Positions 1 through 9,183 are shown, counted from the first letter of the stretch. The stretch is DNA of 64,000 nt from Bacteroidota bacterium (GCA_016720935.1 JADKJP010000006.1:496001-560000), one strand, 5' to 3'. Notes: a model not told the origin generated them from the sequence alone. Numbers and translations: made by a program.

Positions 1-1302
1 GATCTCATCGATCGCACAATGGCTGTAGTAAAGATGACCGGAGCAACTTCAAAAGAAGAGGTTGTCGCCTTGCATGCCGGACTGGAAGAACTCCTCGCGA
101 AACGCGAAGAATTAAAACCCGGCGAACTGGGAATGGAATTGAAATGGTTTTATACCCAGGCGAAAAACAGAATCTCCCATGTCCTCTTCAGTCAGCTCGA
201 AGAAGAAAAAGACATTGACAAGTTTGATACGGATGAGGAGATCATCACCTACATCCGCAGTGTATTGCTTCGTTTGCAGGAACTCGCCGAGATCAAAAAA
301 GAAATCGTAGACAAAGGAGATATTGCTTCTGTCGTTGCGCACAAGACCGGCATTCCGATGGGAAAACTTCAATCCCAGGAGAAAGAGAAGTTGATGAATA
401 TGGAGGGCATCCTCAAAAGTCGTGTGGTCGGACAAGATCACGCTGTGAAAGCAGTGGCGGAAGCGATCCTCGAATCAAGAAGCGGATTGAGCAAGCCTGG
501 CCAGCCAATCGGTTCATTCTTCCTCCTCGGACCAACAGGAACAGGAAAAACAGAACTTGCTAAATCACTCGCCGAATTTATGTTCATGGATGAGAATTCC
601 CTGATTCGTTTCGATATGAGTGAATTTAAAGAAGAACACTCCGCGGCATTACTTTATGGAGCGCCTCCCGGATATGTAGGGTACGAAGAAGGAGGGATGC
701 TGGTGAATAAAATCAGACAACAACCCTACGCAGTTGTCCTCTTTGATGAAATAGAAAAAGCACATACATCGGTATTCGATCTTTTCCTTCAGATTCTGGA
801 CGAAGGAAAACTTCATGACAGATTGGGTAAAGAGGGCGATTTTTCAAATTCTGTAATTCTGTTTACCTCTAACATAGGAAGCGATTTTATTGTCGATAAA
901 ATCAACAAAGGACAAATCCCGGGAACGAATGAGATGATGGATATTATGGGCAAATATTTCCGCCCGGAATTTCTTGCCCGTCTTACTGAAATAGTACCCT
1001 TCGCTCCAATCTCAGAAGGTATCGTGTTGAACATCTTTAATATTCAGCTCAAGAGTCTTCTGGATCCGCTCACCAAACAAGGTATTGCTTTCACCATGAC
1101 GGATAAGGCAAGAGAGTTTCTCGCTAAATCAGGCTTTACACCAAAATATGGTGCCCGGCCGATTAAAGGTGTAATCCGCAATCAACTGCGCAGACCAATT
1201 TCAAAAATGATTATCTCCGGTCAGGTTGGAAAAGGAGATACCATTACACTTGATATCAATGATCAAAATGAATTGCTTTGGGCGATCAATGGTAAAAGCT
1301 GA
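1..1302 (+). CDS. clpV: ClpV/TssH AAA+ ATPase, C-terminal part (5' truncated by window edge)
   Basis: This is the C-terminal half of a Clp/Hsp100 unfoldase. The reading frame is open to base 1, so the first visible ATG (base 19) is internal; the preceding residues DLIDRT resemble the end of the first AAA+ module. Numbering from that ATG, a short coiled middle region precedes the second AAA+ domain, with Walker A GPTGTGKT at 171-178, Walker B VVLFDE at 239-244, sensor 1 around LFTSNIGS at 281-288 and the arginine-finger segment FRPEFLAR at 314-321. A Clp D2-small domain with a GARPIKG sensor 2 motif follows. The neighbours tssO, tssK and tssN point to ClpV, which recycles contracted T6SS sheaths in the cytoplasm, rather than to ClpB. 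The gene converges on tssO across a shared terminator. ClpB remains possible from this fragment alone. Confidence 0.8.
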   Translation, partial: DLIDRTMAVVKMTGATSKEEVVALHAGLEELLAKREELKPGELGMELKWFYTQAKNRISHVLFSQLEEEKDIDKFDTDEEIITYIRSVLLRLQELAEIKKEIVDKGDIASVVAHKTGIPMGKLQSQEKEKLMNMEGILKSRVVGQDHAVKAVAEAILESRSGLSKPGQPIGSFFLLGPTGTGKTELAKSLAEFMFMDENSLIRFDMSEFKEEHSAALLYGAPPGYVGYEEGGMLVNKIRQQPYAVVLFDEIEKAHTSVFDLFLQILDEGKLHDRLGKEGDFSNSVILFTSNIGSDFIVDKINKGQIPGTNEMMDIMGKYFRPEFLARLTEIVPFAPISEGIVLNIFNIQLKSLLDPLTKQGIAFTMTDKAREFLAKSGFTPKYGARPIKGVIRNQLRRPISKMIISGQVGKGDTITLDINDQNELLWAINGKS

Positions 1303-1323
1303 TAGAAACTATAGAGAAAAAAA

Positions 1324-1350
1324 ATGCCCCGCTGTCGGGGCATTTTTTTT
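1324..1350. terminator. Bidirectional intrinsic terminator between clpV and tssO
   Basis: An 8-bp GC-rich stem (ATGCCCCG / CGGGGCAT, loop CTGT) is followed by eight T and preceded by a run of A. It can therefore stop transcripts arriving from both convergent genes. Confidence 0.85.
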
Positions 1351-1359
1351 GAACTGAAA

Positions 1360-1875
1360 CTATTCAAGAGGCTTTTTCTTTTGACATTCGATCAGGTCTT
1401 TCTGTAATTCTTTATTTTCCCTGTCAAGTTTATCATTTTCAAGTTTCGTTACATCGAATTCATTCGCTTTCGGTTTGGCAGTTTTAAATTCAGAATATAA
1501 ATCAAGAAAAGCTGTTGTTACTGTGGCAAACCTTGAGTACACGCTGTTCTTGAGAATTGAATCTTCGGATACCTTTACAGAAAATTGAGACACCTTTGTA
1601 TTTGCAGTACCATACTTTGTATCCATTCCCGCAGGATCTTTAATGTTCAAAAGTGTTATGGCGCTCAATACACTATCTGCCATGCTGATATATTTATCAT
1701 TGGCTTCCAGCTGTTTCTTCAGATTTGCATTTTCATCAATCAAAAGCCGATTGTGTTCCTTTGGATTTGCGAAATCAAAGTAGGTTACCGCGACAACAAG
1801 CCCGACTGTAACAAGGAAAAATGCCAGGAAGATGAAAAACTGCTTCATTCTGTCCTGTGAATTCAAAGGTTTCAT
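1360..1875 (-). CDS. tssO: TssO, T6SS-iii membrane component
   Basis: A 171-residue protein with one N-terminal transmembrane helix (about residues 12-32) and then a long periplasmic part with helical, charged segments at both ends. The start matches the TssO pattern (Asn-Ser-Gln-Asp-Arg-Met before the helix, then a Phe-Asp-Phe-Ala-Asn-Pro stretch after it). TssO is specific to Bacteroidota subtype iii T6SS and is thought to form part of the trans-envelope anchor that replaces TssJLM. It is the last gene of tssN-tssK-tssO on the minus strand, 34 bp after tssK. Assignment rests on family pattern plus context. Confidence 0.75.
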   Translation of the reverse strand: MKPLNSQDRMKQFFIFLAFFLVTVGLVVAVTYFDFANPKEHNRLLIDENANLKKQLEANDKYISMADSVLSAITLLNIKDPAGMDTKYGTANTKVSQFSVKVSEDSILKNSVYSRFATVTTAFLDLYSEFKTAKPKANEFDVTKLENDKLDRENKELQKDLIECQKKKPLE

Positions 1876-1909
1876 AGATTCTTCTTAATTTATAACTACA
1901 ATCAGAAAA

Positions 1910-3094
1910 TTAGTCGGCAAGAAAACTCCAGCCTTTTTGTTTTGGTTTTTCTTCCTCTTTTTTATTCGTCTCCGCTTCGACAATTCGTTCACGAACGAAT
2001 GAACCTTCTCCTTTTCGTTTGCCGATAAAGTCGAGCTGGCTGAGTTTACCAAAGAGATTGAAAAACATGCTAAGCATGCGATCTGCCGGTACAATACTTT
2101 CAGAAATATCCAGATGATTGTATTCAGTGCGAATTACATCCGTCAAAACACTCTCAAATTGTCCGGCACTTACTTCCGACCATTCGCTCAGATAATTAAT
2201 CAATTCTTCTTTGTCCCGGTCCACCAGGCAATCCAGGGAAGTCTTCATCACATAAGCGAAACGGATAAAATACTCCAGCATATGTACCGGAGGTTGTTCC
2301 GCGATGATCCAGCGATAACGACTCAACTCATTTGCAGTAAAGAAAACTACTTTTTCCGCCATGAAATTGAAATTCTGGGTAAGGCTGGTATTCTGACTCT
2401 TAGTTTTTATTTTATGAATAATGCTGATTAGTGATTTACTGATTTCGCCAAGCTTATTTCCAAAATCATAATAGTAATCATACAAAAGTGAATGATTACG
2501 AACTGAACAACAAGGAGGAATGTAAGAAGTGTCAACGCTGAGACGCCCTGCAGACAAAAGAATTTTGCCTACAGGAATGAAATAATCCGGAATAGAATTG
2601 CTGTTTAGCTGATCCCCCGGTAAAATGCTCACACTATAAGCCGGAATCGTATAAGGCATACGTGGAGGCACTTCATCGGTATCCGGTTGTCCAACCGGGA
2701 TACGTTCGAATGGATTGGCATTGATCAGAACATAAAACGACTTAGCCTTACTTTCGCCGGCATTGAATGAAGCATTCAACTCCTCAAATGTGAAGTGGTA
2801 TTTTTGTGCAAGATTACTGCTGATTTCAATCCTTGCGCCTGAACGGGTGATGGCGCGACAGGTCAGCAAATCCGCGGAAATAAGTTTGCTCTGATCTACC
2901 TGTAATTTTACATCGAGTGATTTATCATTTTCTGTAGCGGCACTGACCAGTCCGTAATTATAATTGTTCAGTCCAACCCCGGCTGCATCACGTACATGAT
3001 CAACTACCGACAATTCCAATTGCTTGAAATGGTCTTCGTTGATTTTCATCCCGTCGATCCAGTGAACAGGCAGATATTTAATTTCTTGGAACAT
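1910..3094 (-). CDS. tssK: TssK, T6SS baseplate protein
   Basis: A 394-residue protein. The N-terminus has the TssK signature, with a Pro-Val-His-Trp-Ile-Asp-Gly-Met-Lys segment at 9-18 followed by a helix ending in His-Phe-Lys-Gln. TssK trimers connect the baseplate to the membrane complex in the cytoplasm. No signal peptide is present, as expected. It lies between tssN (27 bp upstream) and tssO (34 bp downstream) in one transcription unit. The length is slightly short against proteobacterial TssK (about 440 residues), which is usual for the Bacteroidota version. Confidence 0.8.
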   Translation of the reverse strand: MFQEIKYLPVHWIDGMKINEDHFKQLELSVVDHVRDAAGVGLNNYNYGLVSAATENDKSLDVKLQVDQSKLISADLLTCRAITRSGARIEISSNLAQKYHFTFEELNASFNAGESKAKSFYVLINANPFERIPVGQPDTDEVPPRMPYTIPAYSVSILPGDQLNSNSIPDYFIPVGKILLSAGRLSVDTSYIPPCCSVRNHSLLYDYYYDFGNKLGEISKSLISIIHKIKTKSQNTSLTQNFNFMAEKVVFFTANELSRYRWIIAEQPPVHMLEYFIRFAYVMKTSLDCLVDRDKEELINYLSEWSEVSAGQFESVLTDVIRTEYNHLDISESIVPADRMLSMFFNLFGKLSQLDFIGKRKGEGSFVRERIVEAETNKKEEEKPKQKGWSFLAD

Positions 3095-3121
3095 AGTTTT
3101 TAAAATTTCCTGTTTATCGGA

Positions 3122-3958
3122 TTAGGCAACAATGTATCGCTTTGGAGCAATAACTTCATGTTCTTTCATCTGATTTTGTTTCACTGATAAATGCGGATCA
3201 AGAATCCTGGATGTTTTCCACCAGGCGTTCGGCTTTACATAGAAAATCCACCCATAGGATTTGCTCATTCCATCCTGGTACTCAATTGGGTTTTCCCGAT
3301 TCTTGTCATTGTATTCGGTAATATACATGAAGAACAGTTCTCCGAATTGCATATCCAAAGGAGCTTTGAATTTGAAATTGGAAATAGAAGTATCGTTGTA
3401 TTTTTTAGGAAACTCGAAGCTCAGAATATAACTGTTTGAAAAATCTACAAGATCCAGATCAGGCATCTTAGTATTATCACTGTAGAACCAGAGTTTATAC
3501 TTGCGTGAGGGAATCTGCATTGCTTTATCAAAAGTCGCGACAAAAAAGAATGGTAAAATAAATACCAGAAAGGCGGGAAGAAACAATGAAATATACTCCG
3601 GGTTTTTTCTCAGAATCAGGAATTTTGACAGTAGGAAAAAAAAGATCATACTGCACAACACAACACCAAGCGTGAATGAGAATTTTTTAAGGAAGATCAT
3701 GTTTTCATTCCACTCCAATCGCGTATTGATATAATAAACATGAAAAATCGCGAAGCAAAGGGTAGTGAATTGTAATAAAACAAAAAGTTTGGAAGCCTCA
3801 CCAATTCCCCCCAGGAGGATGAATCCGGGCAATGAACAAACAAAACTCAGCAGGATCAAATACCAGATGAATCGTTTGTTTGTGGAATTATTGATTCTCC
3901 CAACCGCACCCATCCCTGGTTTCGGGACCGAGCCTGCTGATTGTCCAAATAAACTCAT
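3122..3958 (-). CDS. tssN: TssN, T6SS-iii inner-membrane protein
   Basis: A 278-residue protein with an N-terminal soluble tail, about five transmembrane helices between residues 28 and 145 (several Phe-rich), and a C-terminal soluble domain of about 130 residues rich in Trp and Tyr. This topology and its position before tssK match TssN, a Bacteroidota-specific T6SS-iii component proposed to replace part of the TssJLM membrane complex. It is the first visible gene of the tssN-tssK-tssO unit; its promoter should lie in the AT-rich region above 3959. Confidence 0.75.
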   Translation of the reverse strand: MSLFGQSAGSVPKPGMGAVGRINNSTNKRFIWYLILLSFVCSLPGFILLGGIGEASKLFVLLQFTTLCFAIFHVYYINTRLEWNENMIFLKKFSFTLGVVLCSMIFFFLLSKFLILRKNPEYISLFLPAFLVFILPFFFVATFDKAMQIPSRKYKLWFYSDNTKMPDLDLVDFSNSYILSFEFPKKYNDTSISNFKFKAPLDMQFGELFFMYITEYNDKNRENPIEYQDGMSKSYGWIFYVKPNAWWKTSRILDPHLSVKQNQMKEHEVIAPKRYIVA

Positions 3959-4487
3959 TTCAACAAAAATTTAATAATTTAATGGCTAAAAGTAATACAT
4001 TTATGAAAAGGGGTCAAATTATATAGTTCTCTAATAATCAGTTTATTAGCAAATATTTGCTTTTTTTGGATACGGATTAGAGTTATTTCAAATCAAATTG
4101 TCCTGCATTCAATTTTAACCGTTCATTCATAATTCAGCAGAGCATGTGATTCAATTGGAAATGTATGAATCATACAATTCAACCATATTGGATTCAGGAG
4201 CAAGAAAATTTGGACTCTGATAAGACTCTCAATCTGTTAACTTTTGTGACATTGTATGTTTGCATTTTCTTTATGGTGTAATTAAATAAATTCACCGACA
4301 ATCTCCATGCGTTTACCGCCTTTGTGAATTCGTTGAGCCAAAAACAATGAATATTTCATTTAACAGACTAAATTTTTAGATAGCTTGCGCGTTAATTAAT
4401 CTGCTGCGTCACGACCCCTGTTGGTCATAATCATGAATTTTGTGATTTCAAAGTATTCATGCAATTCATGAATCTGTGTATTAAGAA
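3959..4487. other. Divergent intergenic region, no gene seen
   Basis: These 529 bp are AT-rich and separate the divergently transcribed tssN and the class A beta-lactamase-like gene. I see no credible open reading frame, no structured RNA and no TGA-N6-TCA palindrome. It presumably holds the two promoters, but no confident TAnnTTTG element at a sensible distance was found. Confidence 0.5.
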
Positions 4488-5510
4488 ATGAATCATTTGT
4501 TTACTGTACGTATTCCTGTTTTTTGGACAGTGGTAGCTGTGGTGATTACAGCAATCCTGAGTTATTATTTTGTGAATACCATTTCCAATTCACACCGTCC
4601 CGTTCAGGTCACTTCGAACAACCCGATCCAGGTGAATTGTAATGAAATTAAATTTCACAGGAATCAACATTTCAATCTCATTCATCCACTTCTGTTTTCA
4701 GAAATAAGCGCTGAAGATGATTCGCTGATGGCAATCAAAAATGAAATTTCCCGATTCATCAATGATGAAAAAACTGCCGGAAGAGTTCAGGATGTTTCTG
4801 TTTATTTCAGAAGAATGGATACTCCTTCCTGGTTTGGAATTAATCAGGAAGAAGAGTATATTCTCGCCAGCTTGTTCAAGGTTCCAGTGATGGTCGGTAT
4901 TCTGATGCAGGCGGATCGTGATCCTCGGTTCATGGATAAAGGTGTCTTTTACAAAGAGTATCCAAAAGAAGTGTTCAACCAAAATGTTCCGCCATTACCC
5001 GGAGGACATTTCTATCCCATCCGGACTCTGCTGGAAAGTATGGTTTCCAGATCTGATAACAATGCTTATGATCTTCTCTGGAAGAATATGGATAAAGCGG
5101 ATTTCGATCAGTTCCTCGAAGACTTAAAATTGAAACCCTTTCATGTTACCGATACTGGCGAGTACAAATTAAATGTGATGGATTACAGCAAAATTTTTCG
5201 TGTCCTCTACAATGCAGGGTATTTAAGTCCGAAAAACAGCGAATTCGCATTGAAACTTTTGTCAAAAAGTGATTTCCAGGAAGGATTTATTACCCACATT
5301 GATAAGAAAGTCGTGGTTCCAAGAAAATTTGGATATCGTGTAAATTCAACCGAAGGAGATCTGAGTGAATTCGGTATCTTCTATGTGAATGACCATCCTT
5401 ATCTGCTTGGGGTGATGACCCGTGGACTGGAATACAAAAATCTGAATAACATTCTCTCCTCAATTTCAAATATGGTTTATCAGAGAATGAAAGTTAGCCC
5501 CGCGAGTTAA
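4488..5510 (+). CDS. Membrane-anchored class A beta-lactamase-like serine hydrolase
   Basis: A 340-residue protein with an N-terminal membrane anchor (about residues 10-32) followed by a beta-lactamase2-type domain. The catalytic SxxK motif is Ser-Leu-Phe-Lys (in ASLFKVPV), and the SDN motif is intact in SRSDNNAYD. The third motif, normally KTG or KSG, appears as Lys-Phe-Gly. The domain is therefore probably an active acyl-serine hydrolase. Beta-lactamase, peptidoglycan peptidase and esterase activity cannot be distinguished; the degenerate third motif argues against a dedicated beta-lactamase. It stands alone between two divergent or convergent genes. Confidence 0.75.
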   Translation: MNHLFTVRIPVFWTVVAVVITAILSYYFVNTISNSHRPVQVTSNNPIQVNCNEIKFHRNQHFNLIHPLLFSEISAEDDSLMAIKNEISRFINDEKTAGRVQDVSVYFRRMDTPSWFGINQEEEYILASLFKVPVMVGILMQADRDPRFMDKGVFYKEYPKEVFNQNVPPLPGGHFYPIRTLLESMVSRSDNNAYDLLWKNMDKADFDQFLEDLKLKPFHVTDTGEYKLNVMDYSKIFRVLYNAGYLSPKNSEFALKLLSKSDFQEGFITHIDKKVVVPRKFGYRVNSTEGDLSEFGIFYVNDHPYLLGVMTRGLEYKNLNNILSSISNMVYQRMKVSPAS

Positions 5511-5546
5511 CAATTATATTTTCTTGGTTCTTTTTAGAGGTGCCCT

Positions 5547-6326
5547 TTAATTAGTGATTTCCTTTTTTCTTCTTGCACTCCATTCTACGTAAGTAATTGC
5601 AAGAATCAGCCAGGACAATCCCAATAAATATCCTCCTGCAACATCGCTCAAATAATGTACGCAGAGATAAATGCGACTGAATCCGATTCCGAAAATCAGG
5701 AATATTCCTGCAAGGAATGCATAAGACCGCATTTTTATACTCCGTTCACTTCGAATATACAGATAAGTAAGATACCCGTAAAACGCGACGGCAATGGTGG
5801 AATGACCGCTTGGGAATGAGAAGGAACCTTCAGCATAATATGCAAATTCGTCTGGCCTGTTTACCTTATAGATGTTTTTCCCCAGAACGATGGTTACTGC
5901 GCTCCCCAGAACAGTGAACAAAAGCGGAACAAGGTAATTGTACAACTTATAGTAAATAAAAATAATTGTGAGAGCCATAGTTAAACAAACTATCGTTATT
6001 TCATTCGCGATTTGTGTAAAAAGGAAAATTGATTTGGCTAAAAAATCCGTTCGAACTGAATAAAATAATCTGGCTACAAGTGAGTCAATGAGGGTTAAGC
6101 CCTGACTGTTCATCAGCTTTTCTGTGAGCTTAAATAGTAGTAATATATTCAATATAAAAACCACTGCAATAGCGCTCAGTGGTAATCCTTGAAAATGTAA
6201 AATCGAAAAACGATCCAGGATAAATTTCCAGGATTTTGGAAATTTTCTTTGCATATTGATTGCAATTCGGCTTCCCAGTAACTGGTCTCGAAGTCTGAAA
6301 AGGAATTTAATCAATCGATCCGCCAT
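5547..6326 (-). CDS. PAP2-family membrane phosphatase
   Basis: A 259-residue integral membrane protein with about six helices. All three phosphatidic acid phosphatase type 2 motifs are visible: KNIYKVNRP, SFPSGHST and SRIYLCVHYLSD. Family members remove phosphate from lipid substrates such as phosphatidate, undecaprenyl pyrophosphate or lipid A at the outer face of the inner membrane; the substrate cannot be told from sequence. It is convergent with the preceding hydrolase and monocistronic. Confidence 0.85.
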   Translation of the reverse strand: MADRLIKFLFRLRDQLLGSRIAINMQRKFPKSWKFILDRFSILHFQGLPLSAIAVVFILNILLLFKLTEKLMNSQGLTLIDSLVARLFYSVRTDFLAKSIFLFTQIANEITIVCLTMALTIIFIYYKLYNYLVPLLFTVLGSAVTIVLGKNIYKVNRPDEFAYYAEGSFSFPSGHSTIAVAFYGYLTYLYIRSERSIKMRSYAFLAGIFLIFGIGFSRIYLCVHYLSDVAGGYLLGLSWLILAITYVEWSARRKKEITN

Positions 6327-6447
6327 ACTTTAATCTTTAAGAATAGGAATTAAGAAATTTGTTTTTGGGGATTCAGGCAGGAGGTTGAATTCTGTAATAT
6401 TTCTGATTTTGATGGAAAAATTAAGCCTTTTACCCCGGATTTTATTG

Positions 6448-6489
6448 TGATTTTTATCATGCATTCTCACCATAATTTTAGTAAAATTG
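6448..6489 (+). promoter_or_regulatory. Crp/Fnr-type palindrome plus -10 for the small periplasmic protein gene
   Basis: The palindrome TGATttttATCA lies at 6448-6459 (centre 6453.5). A -10-like TAAAATTG (one mismatch to TAnnTTTG) starts at 6482, 28.5 bp from the centre. This geometry recurs at other promoters in the window and would put the site near -41. The ATG is at 6518. Confidence 0.5.
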
Positions 6490-6517
6490 CATCTCCTAAC
6501 CTAAAAAAAATCTACAC

Positions 6518-6958
6518 ATGAAAAAAGGGAATATTTTATTTCTTTCAATGTCTATCGCCGGTCTGGTGATGAGTACGCAATCATTCGCACAGGATAAGAA
6601 AGAAGAAACAGAAAAAACTGTAGCACCTGCAAAGGAAGAAATTGTCTGGAAAGAACGTTCAGATTTTCATAAAGTAATGTCAACCACATTTCATCCTATG
6701 GAAGATGGTGATTTTAAACCGATCCGTGAAAGAGTAGGGGAAATGGTAGCTAAGGCGGAAGCATGGGCCAAATCCGAAGCACCGAAAGGAATGGACAAGC
6801 CGGAAATCAAAGAGAAGTTACAACAACTGGTGAAAGAATCAGGTGAACTCAGAGATATGATCGTAGCGAAAGCAACAGATGCTGACGTGAAAACAAAATT
6901 AACGGCTTTACACGAAACCTTTCATCAGATTGCGGGGTTGTGTAAACCGGGAATGTAA
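6518..6958 (+). CDS. Small secreted helical protein, unknown function
   Basis: A 146-residue protein with a clear signal peptide (cleavage likely after Ser-Phe-Ala near residue 24). The mature part is charged and almost entirely helical, ending with a conserved-looking LHETFHQIAGLC segment that offers two His and one Cys as possible metal or haem ligands. It may be a periplasmic four-helix protein of the cytochrome b562/c-prime type fold without a CxxCH motif, but I do not recognise a named family. The upstream palindrome places it in the putative Crp/Fnr regulon. Confidence 0.7.
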   Translation: MKKGNILFLSMSIAGLVMSTQSFAQDKKEETEKTVAPAKEEIVWKERSDFHKVMSTTFHPMEDGDFKPIRERVGEMVAKAEAWAKSEAPKGMDKPEIKEKLQQLVKESGELRDMIVAKATDADVKTKLTALHETFHQIAGLCKPGM

Positions 6959-7002
6959 TCCTTTGTTTTTTCGATTAGCAGAAGCAGTATTCATTGAATA
7001 AT

Positions 7003-7038
7003 AAAACAAGGCCTTTGAATTTTCAAAGGCCTTGTTTT
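7003..7038. terminator. Bidirectional terminator
   Basis: A near-perfect inverted repeat (AAAACAAGGCCTTTGAA with its complement) with a 3-4 nt loop lies between the convergent small periplasmic protein gene and the diheme peroxidase gene. A and T runs lie on the two sides. Confidence 0.8.
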
Positions 7039-7087
7039 ATTTATGAATATCAATAGTTTTATTTCTATAGTCTCACTTTTCTGAACT

Positions 7088-8143
7088 TTATGGTTTTGCA
7101 AAAGCAGGATTGGAAAGAAAGTCATAATCCGTAAGTGTTTTCAAAAAAGCAATCATATCATCCATATCTTGTTGACTGAGCCGGCCTTTTTGAATCGCCT
7201 GCAGATTTGGATCCAGGTTTGCTGTGTAATGAAAATCGGTGTTGTAATGATTCAAGACCTCCTGCAATGTTTGGAAACGACCATCGTGCATGTACGGAGC
7301 TGTTACTTCAATATTTCGAAGACTTGGAGTTTTAAACTTCCCCATATCAGTACTTCTTAACGTTATCCTTGCCCGGCCACTGTCAGCAGAAATAGAATCC
7401 AGACCATTATTTCTGTATTCAAAATCTGTAAAAGTGCTTCCAAGGATATGGCAATGGTTACAATCACCTTTTGCCGGATCGGCAAAAAGGTTCATTCCTC
7501 TTGTTTCAGTTGCAGTGAGCGTAGCCTGCCCCAATTGATATTTATCATACTTTGAATTCGCGGAAAGCATGGTTCGTTCAAATTGTGCTATAGCCTTCAT
7601 CACAAGTGGTGTGGTAACCGTAGATGTGCCGAATGCAACCTGGAATAAAGGGGGATAAACGGAGCTATTATTCAATTCAGAGATGCAGTTCGTAAGTTCC
7701 TCATGCATTTCTACCGGATTTTGTATCGGGCCGATTACCTGAGACTCAAGATCCGCAGCTCCTCCATCCCAGAAGAATCCATTTGCATAGCCAAGGTTAA
7801 ACAATGGCATGGCGTTCCTTGTTCCCGGTACATGATCGATGCCGATACTGTACTGCAGCGTACTGTCAGCAAACCCATACGACTGCCGATGGCAGGAAGC
7901 ACAGGACATCGTGTTATCACCAGAAAGGAGAGGGTCGTAAAACAGCTTCCTGCCTAATGCGATGCCCTCTACAGTCGTTGGATTGTCTGCAGGGATATTC
8001 ATAGCCGGAAGCCCGGGTGGAATTGGTATGTGAATATGCGTATGCCCGTCACCGGTGGTCACAACCGGATCCTCGGTTTTGTCCTTCGTGCATCCGAAAA
8101 AAATAATGAGAAAAGAAGTAATACTGAACAGGATCTTTTTCAT
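7088..8143 (-). CDS. Diheme cytochrome c peroxidase / MauG-MbnH-type lipoprotein
   Basis: A 351-residue protein with a lipoprotein signal peptide (lipobox ending Phe-Phe-Gly-Cys) and two haem c motifs, CASCH and CNHCH. The family segment TAPYMHDGRF follows. Members are either H2O2-reducing periplasmic peroxidases or MauG/MbnH-like enzymes that modify a partner protein. Its partner gene, encoding an MbnP protein, lies 9 bp upstream. MbnH in methanotrophs is a diheme enzyme acting on MbnP in copper handling, so I favour MbnH-like over plain peroxidase. A second copy of the same pair is at 34.1-36.0 kb. Confidence 0.8.
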   Translation of the reverse strand: MKKILFSITSFLIIFFGCTKDKTEDPVVTTGDGHTHIHIPIPPGLPAMNIPADNPTTVEGIALGRKLFYDPLLSGDNTMSCASCHRQSYGFADSTLQYSIGIDHVPGTRNAMPLFNLGYANGFFWDGGAADLESQVIGPIQNPVEMHEELTNCISELNNSSVYPPLFQVAFGTSTVTTPLVMKAIAQFERTMLSANSKYDKYQLGQATLTATETRGMNLFADPAKGDCNHCHILGSTFTDFEYRNNGLDSISADSGRARITLRSTDMGKFKTPSLRNIEVTAPYMHDGRFQTLQEVLNHYNTDFHYTANLDPNLQAIQKGRLSQQDMDDMIAFLKTLTDYDFLSNPAFAKP

Positions 8144-8152
8144 CTTCCTTTT

Positions 8153-8926
8153 TTATTCAATGTGATCAATCGAAAAAGATTGCGGGAAATTACCAAAGAG
8201 ATCACTCATCCAGGGCCTGTCGTCAACCGAAGTGGATTGATGGTAATTGTTGTTATTGAAATCCACTGTAACCGGATTGGAGTACAACTGATTCAGGTTG
8301 AATTTCAAAAATACTTTTCGTGAATTACCATTGATCTCCAGATTAGTCAATGGAAGATCAACGGTCACCAAAACATTATCTGTGCCGTAATGGTACAGCA
8401 AGGAAGTATCACTTCCGGCAGTGGTTCTGAAGATTCCTTCATGTTTGAAAAAGATATACCCTGTATTCCAGGTCCAGATCATGCCATTAATCGGATCCAG
8501 ATCACCTTCCTGTGCACCTGTATGATTTCGGGCGGTATCGATACCCAGATAAAAGCGCATTCGGGTATAAATGCCGTTAGGAATTCCGGATGCTGATATA
8601 TGACAGGTAGTATCGATCGCGGCATTGATCAGGTCATAATTGTGTAGATTGTATTCCGTACTGTCTGCTTTAATCAGGGTAACATTTGTGAGATAGTACT
8701 TCAGCAAATCAACCTGGTACAAATTTCCGGCTGCATTCGTATAGATTTGTTGACCAAGTTGAATCGGTTGGCCATCCACTTCGTTACTGACATTGATCCG
8801 TAAACTACCTGTAGTTGAAACAGGCTCCGGTGAATCATCAACAGGGTCTTTCTTACAGGACGAAAAAAAGAGAATGGTTGCCAGCAGGCTGATTCCTGTC
8901 AGCTTCATCAGTATACTTTTGTACAT
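8153..8926 (-). CDS. MbnP-family lipoprotein
   Basis: About 257 residues from the Met at 8926; the frame extends upstream to 8953, but the signal peptide begins at or after 8926. The lipobox is Phe-Phe-Ser-Ser-Cys followed by Lys-Lys-Asp. The mature part has the MbnP pattern of a beta-rich domain: an asymmetric strand with Tyr-Leu-Thr-Asn-Val, a Gly-Ile-Asp segment, and Trp and His residues in the middle. MbnP binds copper after oxidation of a Trp by its diheme partner, encoded immediately downstream. A TATATTTG on the minus strand at 8951-8958 is a good -10. Confidence 0.75.
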   Translation of the reverse strand: MYKSILMKLTGISLLATILFFSSCKKDPVDDSPEPVSTTGSLRINVSNEVDGQPIQLGQQIYTNAAGNLYQVDLLKYYLTNVTLIKADSTEYNLHNYDLINAAIDTTCHISASGIPNGIYTRMRFYLGIDTARNHTGAQEGDLDPINGMIWTWNTGYIFFKHEGIFRTTAGSDTSLLYHYGTDNVLVTVDLPLTNLEINGNSRKVFLKFNLNQLYSNPVTVDFNNNNYHQSTSVDDRPWMSDLFGNFPQSFSIDHIE

Positions 8927-9033
8927 TTTTCGGGTATTTCTGCTTGAATACAAATATAGGAAATTTAGGTGGATTTTAAGACGAGAAGTGATGCTCTCAG
9001 GCTGGTTTTTTCGCTGAATTCACAATTTGCAAC

Positions 9034-9099
9034 TGACCTACATCATCATTGGCATTGACTGGAGTCATACGGAGACCGTTCGATGAAGCGCTAACTTTG
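9034..9099 (+). promoter_or_regulatory. Two Crp/Fnr-type palindromes plus TAACTTTG -10 (baeRF promoter)
   Basis: TGACtggaGTCA at 9056-9067 (centre 9061.5) is a perfect palindrome. A weaker TGACctacATCA at 9034-9045 (centre 9039.5) lies exactly 22 bp upstream. The -10 TAACTTTG occupies 9092-9099. Distances from the centres to the -10 are 30.5 and 52.5 bp, matching -41.5 and -63.5 positions. The gene starts at 9184. Confidence 0.65.
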
Positions 9100-9183
9100 T
9101 TATAAGTTAAATACCGGGAATCAATTTTGAATTCCGGTGTTTTCGATGAATGAATTGCATTCGGAAATAAACATTATTAAATT

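Noticed and set aside
4488..5510. Dedicated antibiotic-resistance beta-lactamase
   Set aside because: SxxK and SDN are present, but the KTG motif is degenerate and a membrane anchor is present; a housekeeping hydrolase is more likely.
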